Part shown: piece by piece, positions 10,593-23,299 of the stretch
How the letters are laid out: the number at the start of each line of letters is the position of its first letter
Numbering within the stretch: position 1 is the first letter of the stretch
Source: Cervus elaphus
Taxonomy: Eukaryota > Chordata > Mammalia > Artiodactyla > Cervidae
Length of the DNA stretch: 64,000 nucleotides
Assembly (NCBI RefSeq): GCF_910594005.1
Contig: NC_057835.1
Span: forward strand, 48,322,001-48,386,000
Direction: 5' to 3'
The notes under the pieces: model-generated
The model's database searches: none
What the model saw: the letters and a program-made list of their open reading frames with translations, nothing else
Told to the model about the DNA's origin: nothing
Translations under genes and position numbers: made by a program

Positions 10593-13198
10593 AACAACAA
10601 CATATGATACTTCAGAGCAGGTCAGAGGCCGTGTTATTACTGGAAAACACAATTCTATTGAAAAGGAAAAACTTTTCAATAAAATCAATGTTGTAACACC
10701 AATGTTAATTTTCATAGTCTCATGTTGAGGTTTATCTGTGTTAATGTTTTTCAAAATATCAGTTTTTATTTTAGTGACTAGTTGTTGGGAAACAAACCTC
10801 ACCCATTCCCCCAACTGACAAAGACATTCTTGTTGTGCTCTCATGGTCCTGATCCCACGCTCTCTCCTCAACCAGCTTTATCCTCACGTCTCTCATCATG
10901 ATTCAGTGCTGACTTGAGAGTGTCTTTTATGCTAGAATGTAAACCATTTGCAGGCCGGGGTCCTCTTGTTCTTTCTCTCTAGCCTATCTCAAAGCACTTT
11001 GCATGCAGTGGATACTTGATTAGATATTTCATGAGGGAATGAATCTTCTAGCTATTCTTTAAAAAAGTTACCTAGCCATTGGCCTTCTGCCTGATACTAA
11101 AAATTCTTCATGCTGAAATTCTCTTCTTTTAAACTCAGAGTTAGGAGAGGCTACTCAGCAGCATATTGAAAAACCTTGGTATGCATCTGACAGAAAACAG
11201 TCATCCAGCGTCATTAATAACTGTTTGCTTGTTTTAAGTGGCTTTTAAATAATTTGAATTACAATATGCAGAGGCATTTTCCCTGCTTTCAGTACTGCCC
11301 TTCTGCTCAGTACTCTGTCATTTGGGTGTAGGGTTGACTTATTTAAAGTAGAAAGTAAAGAAAAATGTAGAAGTGCCTCTGCATATGTTAACTATGGAAA
11401 TCAGGCCACTTTGCAAATAGGAACTACAAAGCCAGTGTTATCACATAACAATTATAAATTATTATTTGACGCCTTTCCTGTGTAGGAGACTTTTTTAAAG
11501 TAATATATTAATATTGTAAAAAGCTGGAGCCATGAGCTAAATAAACACACACACAGAGAAAGCGAGCTGAAAACTTAACTACTATTTGCTTTGAACAATG
11601 GGGCAAACAGAGCATGAAATTAAGTGTTGGGCACATTAAATCTACAGATTTCAAACTTTTTATATGGTCACTTTTCAATGAGTAATAGTAACTTGAAAAC
11701 TAGTTTGACTCTAAAAAGAATTATGGAGTGAAATACATTTGATGAGTAGAAATAATATGATTGAAAGGGTAGCTGTGAGGGAGGCTGGATTCACCCCGTT
11801 TGCCATATGAAAGATTTTTGCTGCTTTGTAATCAATAATTCTAAATGACTCTGAAGGACTCCACTGGTGTATAAAAGGTACAGAAAAATAATGTAATGGA
11901 GGAACAGAGAATCAGTGGAAAATTACTTTGGAATCCTTTTCTGGGCTTTTCTTTGAAAGATCAGAAAAATGTCCTGCACTCAATTCTCTCTGGTCTGTAT
12001 ATCCAATGCATAACCCAGATATTTTTATTATTAAGATAATGTGCTTTCAAATCAAAGAGGTCAAGAAATGCTGCCAATACCTTTGAACCTTCAGCCTCTT
12101 TTTGTACCTGCTCAGAATGCCACATGGCTAAAAGATCAGAATTAGACCCCAGAAAATAAATGGAAAATAATGAGCCTGCAAAGGCAGAGAATGAAGGTTT
12201 GTTGTTGTTGTTGTTTTTTAATTTAACTACCTGTATAAATTCAAGAGAAAAATTGGAAATGGAGTAAAAAGTGAAAAGGGGAGCTTATTAAAAGGGAATA
12301 AACAGGAGACAAAAGCAAACATTTGAAAGAGGATTTTCGATGATTTATGGGGAGATGCAATTTTAGGTAAGGAATGAAATGGCCTCTTTGGCATACCTTT
12401 TAGTGTCGTTACTCATTCCTACAGACTCTGGATGATGCTTGGTGAGTGGAAGAGTTTTTCCTGTCTTGGATTTGTTAAGCACTTCTGTAATATCCCAGAT
12501 TTCATTTTCACAAATAACATTCGTGTGCTGAGGGAGCCTTGCTCAGTGAGATTCCAGATTTCTATTTATGGCCCTGAAATGATCCTCGCTAGAGAAGATC
12601 TGACAGCCACAAGGACCAAAAAGACAAGACAGGTTGGAAGAAAGACCGAACAAATGAAAATGCTTCTCTTGGTCAAGACGTGTGTGTACTGATTGGAAGC
12701 TTCAGTTCATGTTTAATTGGCTCTTTGTGGTCAGAGAGAAGGCTGGCCTACTCTTCTCTGGCCTTCATTTCTCTTGTGAATAAAGCTGCCAGATTCATGC
12801 CAGGATCTACGAAATCAACAGGATACAATGCCATGTTTCTTACCTTTCCATACTGTTTTTGGAAGAGGTTATGGAATGGCAATTATCGAATCCTTTGCAT
12901 TTTTTCCTTCTAGTAGATCTGGGTAAATTAGGCCACTGAGAAATAACAAAACTGGTTTATTATGCAGCTGTCAGTGAGTATTTCTAAAACATGCTTAATT
13001 CTGATTTGCACCTGACCTACGCTTCAGTAGCAATAAATAGAGTAGCCGTCGAAGACAGAATAGATATATCAGCAGTAGAAGCAAAAAGAAAATAACAGTA
13101 ATGGTAGAGGCTATCAGTTATTAATAATTATTAATCATCAGGTGTAACGGAATAAATGACATGTTTTGAGTTTATTTTCTCATCGAAGTCATCATGTG
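10593..13198. other. long low-repeat intron block with one L2 relic
   Basis: The portion 10918-11043 is an L2 3' end on the + strand (AGAATGTAAACCATTTGCAGG, then CTTTGCATGCAGTGGATAC). From 11050 to 13150 I see no ruminant SINE or LINE, which is unusually clean for this window, so it is a candidate for constrained non-coding sequence. A (TTG)n run lies near 12197-12211. Frames at 12432-12913 have no supporting signals. Confidence 0.5.
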
Positions 13199-13727
13199 TG
13201 TTCAGTGGCTATGTCATGTCCGACTCTTTGCAACCTGTGGACTGCAGCACACCAGCCTTCCCTGTCCTCCACTATCTCCCAGAGTTTGCTCAAATTCACA
13301 TCCATTGAGTTGGTGATGCTGTGTAACCATCTCATCCTCTGCCTCCCGCTTCTCATTTTGCCCTCAATCTCTCCCAGCATCAGAGTCTTTTCCAATGAGT
13401 TGGCTCTTCATATCAGGTAGCCAGAGTATTAGAGCTTTAATTTCAGCATCAGTCCTTCCAAGGCTGACTTCCTTTAGGATTGACTGATTTGATCTCCTGG
13501 CAGTTCAAGGGACTCTCAAGAGTGTTCACCAGCACCACAGTTTGAAAGCATCAATTCTTCGGTGATCAGCATTCTTTATGGTCCAACTCTCACATCTGTA
13601 TATGACTGCTGGAAAAATCATAGCTTTGACTAGGATGGACGTTTTTCAACAAAGTGGTGTCTTTGCTTTTTAATACTCTGTCTAGATTTGCCATAGCTTT
13701 CCTTCCAAGGAGCAAGTGTCTTTAAAA
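13199..13727 (-). mobile_element. BovB LINE 3' fragment
   Basis: Reverse-complemented BovB: CATGTCCGACTCTTTGCAACC, CTCCCAGAGTTTGCTCAAATTC, GCATCAATTCTTCGG, CATAGCTTTGACTAGGATGG, TTCCTTCCAAGGAGCAAG. The reverse-transcriptase C-terminus is present but frameshifted. Confidence 0.92.
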
Positions 13728-13744
13728 GTCACCGTAGCAGAGGC

Positions 13745-13830
13745 ATAAAGAAATTATCACCTGCTTAAAATTAAATAGCCAGTGTATGAAAAAGCCAAGA
13801 TACAAATCTAGGTCTCTGGAATTCCATTTG
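13745..13830 (-). repeat. MIR-like relic
   Basis: Degenerate MIR 3' core (AATAGCCAGTGTATGAAAAAGCC, ATCTAGGTCTCTGG). Weak. Confidence 0.35.
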
Positions 13831-14429
13831 AACAGAGCCAGCTGAGTGCCTGTTCATGGTGTCTTCCAACCTCCCTTATCTGATCTTTGGTTTTTCAGAC
13901 TCGTGTGTGAATATGAAGTGCACTATGAACGTCTTCTCTGTGTCAGTCAGTGCTCAGTAACCCACACGTGATATACAATGCAAGGTGCTAATCAGGTGAC
14001 CAGTAAATGCATATGAATGAAAGAATGAGGACAGAATCCTCACGATTTTCATATTCAGATATCCAAGATTGCTGTTGCTTGGCAGGTTGCTTCATTGTGC
14101 CTCTTTGTCTTACACAAAAATCTTTTTCTCCCATCAAACTGGATCAGCAAATGACACAAGGAAGACTGATTTCTGATCCAGCATGTAAGAAACTTGGAAG
14201 TCGTCCCTCTATCCTAATAACAAGAGAAAGCTGAACACACTGAAAAATCAATAATTCTTCTTAGATCCACAGGAGAAGTGAGGTCACGTAGCAAACTACT
14301 GCCTCCTTAATTAGAGAAATTAACAGGCAAATTCAGAGACTCACATCTTACCAGAGCATGAATGTCCATGAGAACCAGCACTGGGCTAGGGACACCTGAA
14401 CTGTCATTGATGAATTGGAGACTCAGTGG
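13831..14429. other. intron, no recognised element
   Basis: No gene, family or simple repeat recognised. Confidence 0.45.
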
Positions 14430-14835
14430 AGGACACTTAAATTACTCAGTGAAAGAAGCTAACCTGTAAAGGCTACATACTATATAATTTCAACTGTGGC
14501 ATTATGGAAAGTCAAAATTATGGAGATAGTAAAAAAGATCACTGGTTGTCAGGGGTTAGGGAAGAGGCAGGAATGAACAGGCTAAGCACAGAGGATTTTT
14601 AAGGCAGCAAACCTATCCTTTATGGTAGTATAGTGGTGAATAGCTGTCATTATCCATCTGTCCAAACACACAAAAAAATGTGTAACACCTAGAGTGAATC
14701 CTAATGTAAACTGTGGACACTTTAGATAATGATATATTGATGTAGGTTCATCAGTTGTAACAAATGTACCTCTCTAGTGGTGAATAATGCCAGTGGGGGA
14801 GACTGCATGTGCGTGGGCAGAAGTATGTGAATAAT
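14430..14835 (+). mobile_element. old L1 3' end
   Basis: Typical ancient L1 3'-end phrasing: ACATACTATATAATTTCAAC, ATCACTGGTTGTCAGGGG, CTAATGTAAACTGTGGAC and TGATGTAGGTTCATCAG. Diverged and non-coding. Confidence 0.8.
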
Positions 14836-14860
14836 CTGTCTACCTGCCACTCAACTTTCA

Positions 14861-15450
14861 GTTCAGTTCAGTCACTCAGTCGTGTCTGACTCTTTGTGAC
14901 CCCATGGACTGCAGCATGCCAGGATTCCCTGTCCATCACCAACTCCCAGAGCTTACTCAAACTCATGTCCATCGAGTCAGTGATGCCATCCAACCATCTT
15001 ATCCTCTGTCGTCCCCTTCTCCTCCCACCCTCAATCTTTCCCAGCATCAGGGTCTTTTCAGATGAGTCAGTTCTTCACATCAGGTGGCCAAAGTATTGGA
15101 GTTTCAGCTTCAATATCAGTCCTTTCACTGAATATTCAGGACTGACTTCCTTTAGGATGGACTGGTTGGATGTCCTTGAAGTCCAAGGGACTCTCAAGAG
15201 TCTTCTCCAACACCATAGTTCAAAAGCATCAATTTTTCAGTGCTCAGCTTTCTTTATAGTCCAACTCTCACATCCATACATGACTACTGAAAAAACCATA
15301 GCTTTGATTAGATGAACCTTTGTCAGTAAAGTAATGTCTCTGCTTTTTAATATGCTATCTAGGTTGGTCATAGCTTTTCTTTCAAGGAGCAAGCATCTTT
15401 TAATTTCATGGCTGCAGTCACCATCTGCAGTGATTTTGGAGCCCAAAATC
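14861..15450 (-). mobile_element. BovB LINE 3' fragment
   Basis: Well-preserved reverse-complemented BovB from TTCAGTTCAGTCACTCAGTC to CATCTGCAGTGATTTTGGAG. On the minus strand it encodes pieces of the reverse-transcriptase C-terminus (LLERKAMTNLDSILKSRD, VVMYGCESWTIKKAEH) with frame breaks between them. Confidence 0.95.
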
Positions 15451-15634
15451 ACTACTTTGCTGTGACCTTAGAGCTGCACTAAAAAATAGTTCTTGTTTAT
15501 TTTTAAACTTGCACAAAGACACAAAGAGATAAAGTGTAATTCTATATTCTTATTTTGGAATTTCTGCATCATCATCATCAAGAATCAGTCCAGACTCTGG
15601 AGGTAGACCTATATTAACTGTTTGATTTGTTTAT

Positions 15635-17260
15635 CATCTAAAGAATATTTACTCTGTGCCAAGTTCTAGGTGCAGAGAATATAGTAGTAGACAAGTAAAT
15701 GGAAAATTATTAGATAATAAGGACTATAATGCATTAAAATGTTTGAGGAATTAGTTATGAACTGATGGTCAAGGAAGTCAGCCCTGAGGAAGTGACATTG
15801 AAACTGAGATCTGAATGACAAGCCAGTGCTAGTCAGGAGCAGAGCTGAGAAAATGGCTAGCCTTCGGTGCTTGCTCTAGAACGGGGATGGACCTTGTGTG
15901 CTGGAGGAACAGAGAGAAGGTGAGAATGTCTTGATCTTAGAACATTAAGGCCAAGGCAAAGAATAATTGGAGATGGCTTTGGAGAAGCATTGGAGCCCAG
16001 GAAAGGGCTTTTCAGGCTAGAGGATGGAGTTTGGGTTTTATAAGTGAAAGGAGAAGATAATGAAGAACTGAATCAGATTTGCACACTTAAGAGTTTATCC
16101 TTATTGAGCTATGGACAATAGATTATAGATGGCAAGTGTGGAAGTTGGGAAATGAGACAAAATTATTGCTGAAGTCTAGGTGACAAATGGTTACCTTTGG
16201 GGGTTGGAAGAAGTAAACTTGAGTAGAAGATCCCAGACACAATCTTTATGCAGACTCCATAGTCCTGGTATGGATCGTGTATACTTGTATATTAGAAAAA
16301 GGGTGAGGGAAAGGTAAGAAATGAAAGAATGATTACTGGACTTTAGGTCATATCTTCCAGGATATTAAAACAGTGGCAGAAAAACAGAATTGAGGGAAAT
16401 TGTGAATTCGTTTTAGGATATGTTGAGTTTAAAAGTCCCATTGGACATCCAAGTGAGACATAAAGTAGGTGACTTGTCTAAATAAGTTGAAGTTAGAGAT
16501 ACTGAGAAAGAAGTATAAAACTTCGGTGTCACTGACTTATAGACAGTATTTAAAGCCAACAGGAGTTGAAATTACCACAGGTAAGAGTGCACATATAGAA
16601 CAGAAGTGGCTCCAGGATCCATTCCAGAGCAGACCATTTAGGAGTGAATTAGAGGAGAAGCAGGAGACACATGAGACATGGGTTCGATCCCTGGGTAGGG
16701 AAGATCCCCTGGAGTAGGAATGGCAACCCCCTCCAGTATTCTTGCCTGCAAAATTCCATGGACAGAGGAGCCTGATGAGGTACAGTCCATGGAGATGCAA
16801 AGAGTTGGACTCCACTGAGCCACTGAGCACACCATCCCTCCATCCCTCCAGAGAAGAAGCGGCTTGCAGAAAGAGAAGTAACTAGACAGGCAGAAAGAAA
16901 ACCATTAGAATGAGGTGTATGGAAACCAGGAGAAGGAAGTATTTCACCATCACAGTTTGTCTCATGGTGTCATATGCAACCAAGGGGCCACCTGAAGGGG
17001 AGGTGTGCTATTGGAAGAAGTGATACCGGACTTAGCCACCTAGATGATGCCTCAGTGGCCATGACAAGAGCATGTTCAGTTGGAGGAGGAGGGAGGGAAG
17101 CCCAACAAGATCAACAGCATGCGGTGCTGAAACAGACGATTGCCCTAGACAATTTTTTCTGTCTTTCTGTGAAGAGAATGGAAAAATGGGGCAAGAGCTA
17201 AAGGTAGGGAAGGGGGAGATTGGGTTTTCGAAATACATGGTGGCAGAAAAATGAGGAACA
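15635..17260 (+). repeat. long ancient interspersed repeat, copy A (family not named)
   Basis: A roughly 1.6-kb tract with the phrases ACTCTGTGCCAAGTTCTAGG, GAAGTGACATTGAAACTGAG, GCTGAAGTCTAGGTGAC, GGACATCCAAGTGAGACAT, ACAGTATTTAAAGCCAACAGG and CATGACAAGAGCATGTTCAG. These match, in order, an old mammalian repeat I recognise but cannot name with certainty. A Bov SINE at 16657-16830 interrupts it. A second, less complete copy lies at 23300-24560. Confidence 0.6.
16657..16830 (+). mobile_element. Bov-tA SINE, head-truncated
   Basis: Starts within the head (GCAGGAGACACATGAGACATG, GGGTTCGATCCC), continues with CTCCAGTATTCTTGCCTGC and ends near CTGAGCCACTGAGCAC. Inserted into the older repeat around it. 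Confidence 0.9.
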
Positions 17261-17454
17261 ATATAAATTGTCTATTAGTGGAGAAATGTTTCCATTATTT
17301 ATTAGCTTTTCACTGGAACACAAGTGTATGTGCCTATATGTGGACATATATTCTTTTGCATGTATAAAATAATATATCAATTTTTAGAAATAAGTAAATA
17401 TGGCAATCATTTGTACTGACTGCAAACTGAGCATAGAGGTCTATGTCTTCTCCC

Positions 17455-17870
17455 TGTTAAATACCATGGAAATCTGCTCAGTGTTATGTGGCAGCCTGGA
17501 TGGGAGGGAACTTGGGGGGAGAATGGATACACATATATGTGTGGCTGAGTCCCTTCACCTGAAACTAACACAGCACTATTAATCGGCTGTGAAAGTGTTA
17601 GTCTCTCAGTTGTGTCTGACTCTTTGTGACCCCATGGACTGTAGCCCACCAGGCTCTTCTGTCCATGGAATTCTCCAGGCAAGAATACTGGAGTGGGTTG
17701 CCATTTCCTTCTCCAGAGGATCTTCCTGACCCAGGGATCGAACCTGGGTTTCCCTCATTGCGGGCAGGTTCTTTACCATCTGAGCCACAGGGAGGCTGTT
17801 CACCTAAAACTTATCACAACATGGTTAACGGGGTATAACCCCATACAAAATAAAAGTCATTAAAAAATAA
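17455..17870 (+). mobile_element. L1 3' end split by a Bov SINE
   Basis: Left part: GGCAGCCTGGATGGGAGGG, GAATGGATACACATATATGTG, TGGCTGAGTCCC, TTAATCGGCTGT. Right part: TTCACCTAAAACTTATCAC and CATACAAAATAAAAG. The two sides also overlap in content (CACCTGAAACTAACACAGCA against CACCTAAAACTTATCACAAC), so the junction is more complex than a simple insertion. Confidence 0.8.
17591..17794 (-). mobile_element. Bov-tA SINE nested in L1
   Basis: Minus-strand copy: GTGTCTGACTCTTTGTGACC, GCAAGAATACTGGAGTGGG, GGGATCGAACCTGGG and the reversed head TGAGCCACAGGGAGG. Confidence 0.94.
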
Positions 17871-18626
17871 GAAAACAGTAGGGGAATATAAAGATTGATG
17901 GCAATAACAGTGAGAAAGGAAGGGGGGAGAGACACCAGTGAGTTTCACTGTAAAATCTCAAAGAGGTTCTAGACATGGGGCCAGGAGTGAGAAACAGGAC
18001 ATAAAACAGGAGGTCAGTAAAGCAATTTCATCAGTCTTTCCCTTGCCCATTCCTGCTTGTAGAAGGAAAGCCTACTGGCCAGATGTTTATGCCTCAAGCA
18101 GAGAAATCGTATGTCTCTTAAAAGTTACCTTTTTTTAAGTGTGTGGGATGAACTGGAGCATATTGTATGGGTATTAGCCCTTGAGAGTGAGGTCATCTTC
18201 ATTTTGGCATTTGGGGATCGTTTTGAGTAATAGGTTACTCAGGCATCACGCCCAGTGCAAATACACAGAAATTCCTGTCTAGTCTCCATTGCCTCATTTT
18301 TTTTTTCATTAGGAGATAAAGATATAAACCAGATATTTGCAGGAAACCTACAGATAAAGCCAAATATGTGCAAAGAGAACTTTTGAATAATAAAATCCTC
18401 CTTTTAAAAATTCTTCTTGTATCCTCAGAGATATTCAGAAACATACTGCATCCATATAGAATGCATTCATTTTTTTTTTTTAAGTCCTGGATGCTGTGAA
18501 AAAGGTACATATCAGAGAATAAGTCAGCCCATGGAAATTACAATGCAATTTTTGAAATAAATTTTAAAATGTCATAGATGATTTGGCACATGAAATTGAG
18601 AAAAATCTCTCCCTATGTGTAGAACA
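17871..18626. other. intron, no recognised element
   Basis: No gene or family recognised. Contains poly(T) runs near 18297-18306 and 18471-18481. Confidence 0.45.
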
Positions 18627-18915
18627 AGGGTTGGCAAACTTTTTTCTTTGAAGATCCAGATAGTAAATATTTTCAACTTTGCAAGCCATTTGGTCTCTGT
18701 CAAAATCATTCACTCCAGTTTTGTAGCCTGAAGGCAGATAGGCATAGCCAAGTTCCTGTAAAACTTGGTGGACACTGAAGTTTCAGTTTCATGTAACTTT
18801 TACCCATCATAAAATATTACTATTCTTTGGTTATTTTAACTATTTAAAAATAGAAACTATGATTAATTAGATTGTGGACCATACAGAAACAGGTAGCGGA
18901 TGGACCGGCCCATGG
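18627..18915. mobile_element. hAT-Charlie-type DNA transposon relic
   Basis: AGGGTTGGCAAACTTTTTTC, AGATAGTAAATATTTTCAAC, TGCAAGCCATTTGGTCTCTG, TTCAGTTTCATGTAAC and ACCATACAGAAACAGG follow the order of a known non-autonomous hAT family. A shorter relative is at 49030. Confidence 0.75.
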
Positions 18916-20166
18916 AACCGTATTTTATGGGCCCTAATGTTGGTGAATGTATGGATGATATGTGGAAACAGCAAACGAAATTGTGGAATGAGTTTAAGCA
19001 GCTGTTGGCATATAACAAGAGAAAGTGTATTTGGTTTTCATGTTGGGAAGCTTCTTTGAGATTCTCAGCAAATATGACATTGGAATGCTGAGAATGTGAC
19101 ACAAGAAAAACATCCAAACCAGACTAATTGGCTCAACATTTGAACAGTATTTACACAGTCATAATAAGGTAAATGCTGCTTATTGATTTTTTTAACTTTG
19201 AATCTACCTATAGTCATAATGCGGCAGACCAGATAGAGGTTGTAGGGCAAAATATCCACCATTAACCATGACAATATAAAAATAATATTGTAGATGACAG
19301 AGGTGGGACTTGGAAGGAGGTGAGCAAGTATTGAAAATGTAGGAAGAAATGAAAAGCCATAGAAAAAATGTAAAGGGGCTTATTTGGAAAGTCCTATATT
19401 TAAATATATCAAGGCTACAAAGATAACCAATTAAGAGCTAAAGTTATTAATACAAAGAGTAAACCAAGGAGAAGGAAGGGGTACACTAGCATTATGTGTG
19501 TGAACTTCTCATCCTTGTCATGGAGAAATCTACAGATAATTCTCTAAGTTTGGTAAGTTAAAGAGACTGAAAAGAGGAATCATTAAGAGATTGCCCCTGG
19601 AAATTGCAACTGGGATTGGAGAAGGGAGATATTTAAGTTAGGCTGTGTGTGTGTTCAGCTTCGAAGAACTAATAGTTTCCAATGAGAAGACATGGAACTT
19701 TTGTTTTTCAGTGTAAGCTCTTTTGTATAACTTCTTTAAAAAAAAAAAAAAAAAAACATGTGCATGCTTTCCTTGATAGCAACAAGAAGGTTAAAAATAG
19801 ACAGGATGACTATAGAAGCATAAAAACGACCTAAATTGGTAAGCTAGTGAAAGTACATGATTTTTTGTTCAGAGGGAAATATGGCCTTAAAAATATGTGC
19901 GTAGACATGGTTTGTGGGAAAATAGTTTATGACAGTAAAGGTAATTGTGTTGATGAGATCAATCCAAAGTAAAATTTTCTTTAATTATATGAAAGTACTT
20001 AAAAGGTAAATGTACATATACAAGAAAAATGTATTTTTGCTTTTATGATAAAATGCATGTTGCCTCTATTTTATTCTCTTCCCTTTCATGTACTAAGGTT
20101 TTCAGAGTTCTATCAGCCTTAGATTGTCAGACCATTTTGTCCATCTGGCCAGTTTATCTGCACTAG
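18916..20166. other. intron with a long poly(A) run
   Basis: A poly(A) tract at about 19737-19756 has no recognised retroelement body attached. Otherwise unique by eye. Confidence 0.45.
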
Positions 20167-20552
20167 AATTAACCCCTGTATTAGTCAGCTTGGGCTGCCA
20201 TAATAAAACACCGTCAAATTGAGTAGCTTAAATAAAAGAACATTCTGTTGTCACAGTTCTAGAGGCTGAAGTCTAAGATCAGAATGCCAGCATGCAGATT
20301 CTGTTGAGAGCTCTCTTCCTGGCTTGGAAATGGGCCACCTTCTTGCTGTGTCCACACCCTGCAGAGAGCTACAAAGAGCTCTCTGATGTCTCTTCTCCTC
20401 TAAGGACAGTAATCCTATGGGATCAAGACCCCACCATGTGACCTCATTTAACCTTAATTACTCCCACAGAGTCTCTGCCTCCAAATACAGTCACACTGAG
20501 GGCTAAGGCTCCAACATGTGTACTGGAGACACAGACACTTAGTCCACAATGG
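20167..20552. repeat. ancient mammalian interspersed repeat
   Basis: TATTAGTCAGCTTGGGCTGC, CACAGTTCTAGAGGCTGAAG, GAGCTCTCTTCCTGGCTTG, GACCTCATTTAACCTTAATT and CCAAATACAGTCACACTGAG are hallmark phrases of a widespread old repeat. I recognise the family but am not certain of its name. Confidence 0.8.
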
Positions 20553-20904
20553 CCCTCATTGAACTCTTTCATGTGGCTCAGGTGAACTTACAAACAAATT
20601 ATGCTGCCATTGAGAAGTCATGGGCCTGGAGAATGACCATCCTTTATATAGGCTTGACTTTTAAAGCCTGACAACACTAGCATTAGAAGCTTTACATAGT
20701 CTGGCTCTGACCCTAACAGATTGTAGAGATTTTAAGCTTTCCAAAACCAAGTCCCCGTCCTGTCCCTGCTAAATATAGCTGCAGCAACATTCTCCTAGGG
20801 ATTTTATTTTCTCCTGAGTGCCAACAGCATGGTGCCCTCAACTTCCCGAGACCCATTGGCCCTCTCTTTTTCTGTATATTCATCCAAAGTGAACACTTAG
20901 CCTT

Positions 20905-21000
20905 TTGATTATTTCATTTGGTCATCACAACAGCTTTGCAAGATGGAGAGAGGTGTTTTTCTCCACATTTTATTGGGGATGTAGTTGAGAGACAAAGATG
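20905..21000 (-). repeat. MIR-like relic
   Basis: TTCATTTGGTCATCACAACAGC followed by CACATTTTATTGGGGATGTAG resembles the MIR core, read in the reverse orientation. Confidence 0.4.
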
Positions 21001-21261
21001 AGCCTTGCCTTCCTTCCCATACAGTACCAAAAAATGTGCCTCCTTCCATAATAAGGATAAAGAGCCCTGGACTAGGGGTCTTATGACTGGTGCCAATTCC
21101 AGCTCTAAGCTTGGCATACTCAGGACAAAGGCAGATCAGATTTATCTTCATTGATTCGGTTAAGGAAGCAGTCTAGCACTGGGCACCTCAGTAAGATGTC
21201 ACATCTTTTTGTCCCTGCATCCATCAGGCCAACATGATATCATAACCCTCATTTCCCGCTA

Positions 21262-21470
21262 TGTTCATCAGGCCAGAGTGATAGCGTGGAGTAAGAATGG
21301 AGTTTGAATTCGCTGGCAGTGTGACCTTGGATGAGTTACTTCACCCCTCTAAGCCTGTTCCTTTATAAACTGAAAATAATAATTACTTTGTGGATTGTTG
21401 GAAAGATTGTAGGTTGTTGGAAAGATTAAAGATGATCTATCTAAAGCACTTAAAACAATTCTCGCTCCCA
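21262..21470 (+). repeat. MIR SINE relic
   Basis: GTGTGACCTTGGATGAGTTAC, CTCTAAGCCTGTTCC and AGATGATCTATCTAAAGCAC follow the MIR consensus order. It contains a local tandem duplication of TTGTTGGAAAGATT. Confidence 0.75.
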
Positions 21471-22879
21471 TATGCTGTTATAAAACTGTGCCTAATATTA
21501 TGTCTCGAATGGCATTAATCTCCTCTGCCACTTTCCCAAGCCCAGTTTGGTCCAACTTAACCAGGCCTGTTCTAGCAATCTCAGAGGAGCAAGAAGAAGG
21601 CCCAAGTGCAAAAGATCTCTTGACCTCACGTATCATCAGCTCTGCCTTGTTCTTCTGATCAAAGCAAGTCACCAGGCTCCCTTCTCCCCTACGCCTATAC
21701 CTAAGAGATGGATAAATAAATAGATGCTACCTTGGGAATCTAAGGACCAATCATATTGCAAAGGGTCTTTTTTGTTTTTTTTTTGCACTGAGGACATTTT
21801 TGTTATCAATGTACCACATTGTTGTTCCAAAGGAATTTTCGTGAAAATATGAAACAAGGATGATCAACAACCATTTTTATGCTTCCTGTTTGGTTTCATT
21901 TTTGCTTCTGTTCATCTGGCATTCATTCAGGGGTTTGCTTAGAGTGTACATGTGCCCTGGCTTCTTGCACCAACCCCTAGGGTGTGCTCATCTGGGCAGA
22001 TAACTGATGGGTTTCCCCTCTGTACTATGATCAGGCTCAAAGTGCAGTGTGATCCTCTCCCTTCGTGTTCCTCTCGACAGGTGCGACAATCTGGGCTGAT
22101 AGGAAAGGCAGGCCTTGATAGTCACAGCCATCCAGGACGCCAGAGGGATCTCGTTTCCTATTGACTGCCTGCATATGTCTGTGTATTCCCTCCAGGAGGT
22201 TTTATTGTTAGAAACCCTGATACATACCCAGTAACCCACACTTGGGATGCAGCAGATCTTAACCAGCATTGAATGCAAGCATCCGCTTCACAGCTTGTGA
22301 GCAGTAGAGGCTACACATCTGGATGATGTGCCTTTGTAAATAGTTAGGTGCCTGGGGAATCGGGGCTGTATCTTTGGTGTGAAATTAGGATGCTTTCTGT
22401 CTGACTACCCCTGGAGACACGGAAGAGCTGACTCTGAGTCGGAGCAAAATCAATGGCACGACCCTATTGTTGGAAAGTGTGAGGTGATGTTTGTGTGGTT
22501 GCAGCAAAGCCAGCCTGAATAAGGAGGACCGTTTCCTTGCGTCTCCTAATTTGGTATCTTTATTTTTCCATCTTTGCTTTCTGTCCTTCTTCTGCATTTG
22601 CTCACTGTCTCCCTGCTCCTGTATCTACCTTTTCCACCAGTGCCTTTTCGTCTTCCTCCTTTCATACCAGCTGTTTTCCTTCAGATCTCCGCTTGGTACT
22701 CCTAACGCCAACTCCTAATGCCTGTAACTGAGCTCAAGTCAGCCAGATTCCGAAGACTGACTGTATTCACCACATCAGGCCTGAGAATCCAGTAGGCGGG
22801 TGTCCTGGTGCCCTTCAAGAGATGTGACCATAACTCTCCTGAGAACATAGTGTGTACAGACACTTTTAAGCATTTAGAT
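21471..22879. other. intron, no recognised element
   Basis: No gene. Frames of 62-96 codons at 21952-22731 on both strands have no splice context or recognisable product. The content is less AT-rich than the surroundings, so it could include constrained sequence. Confidence 0.4.
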
Positions 22880-23055
22880 AAACTATTTCTCATCCTTCCA
22901 CCAAGGACAAGGTCAGAATTGTTTCCAGCATGTTGAGGAGCATGTTTAGAAAGGTTCAGTGACCTGCCCAAGGTCACAGTGCTAGTGAATGCCAAAGCTG
23001 ACCTTCCATCCAGATCTGCCTGATTCCACATGCCAAGTTCTTTCATTACATCACT
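22880..23055 (-). repeat. MIR SINE relic
   Basis: GTGACCTGCCCAAGGTCACAG, GCTAGTGAATGCCAAAGC and CATCCAGATCTGCCTGATTC are the MIR 3' core and flank. A further fragment may lie at 23195-23255. Confidence 0.7.
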
Positions 23056-23299
23056 CTTTGTATCATTCAAAATAGAAAAAAAAAAAGAGGATCAGAGATG
23101 TGAGCTATCTTGCTAAGAATTATAGTGCCAGACTGCCTTTGCATTTTTGGCTCACTATGAGAGAAATATAATCAGAAGAAAGCCTGTTTTACTCCCAACC
23201 TGGGAATGTCAAAAGCACAGCTGGGACTTGAACCAGTTTTCTGACACTCAAGGATATAGGAGCTGTGATATATGATAGACAGACCTTTCTCTCATTCCT

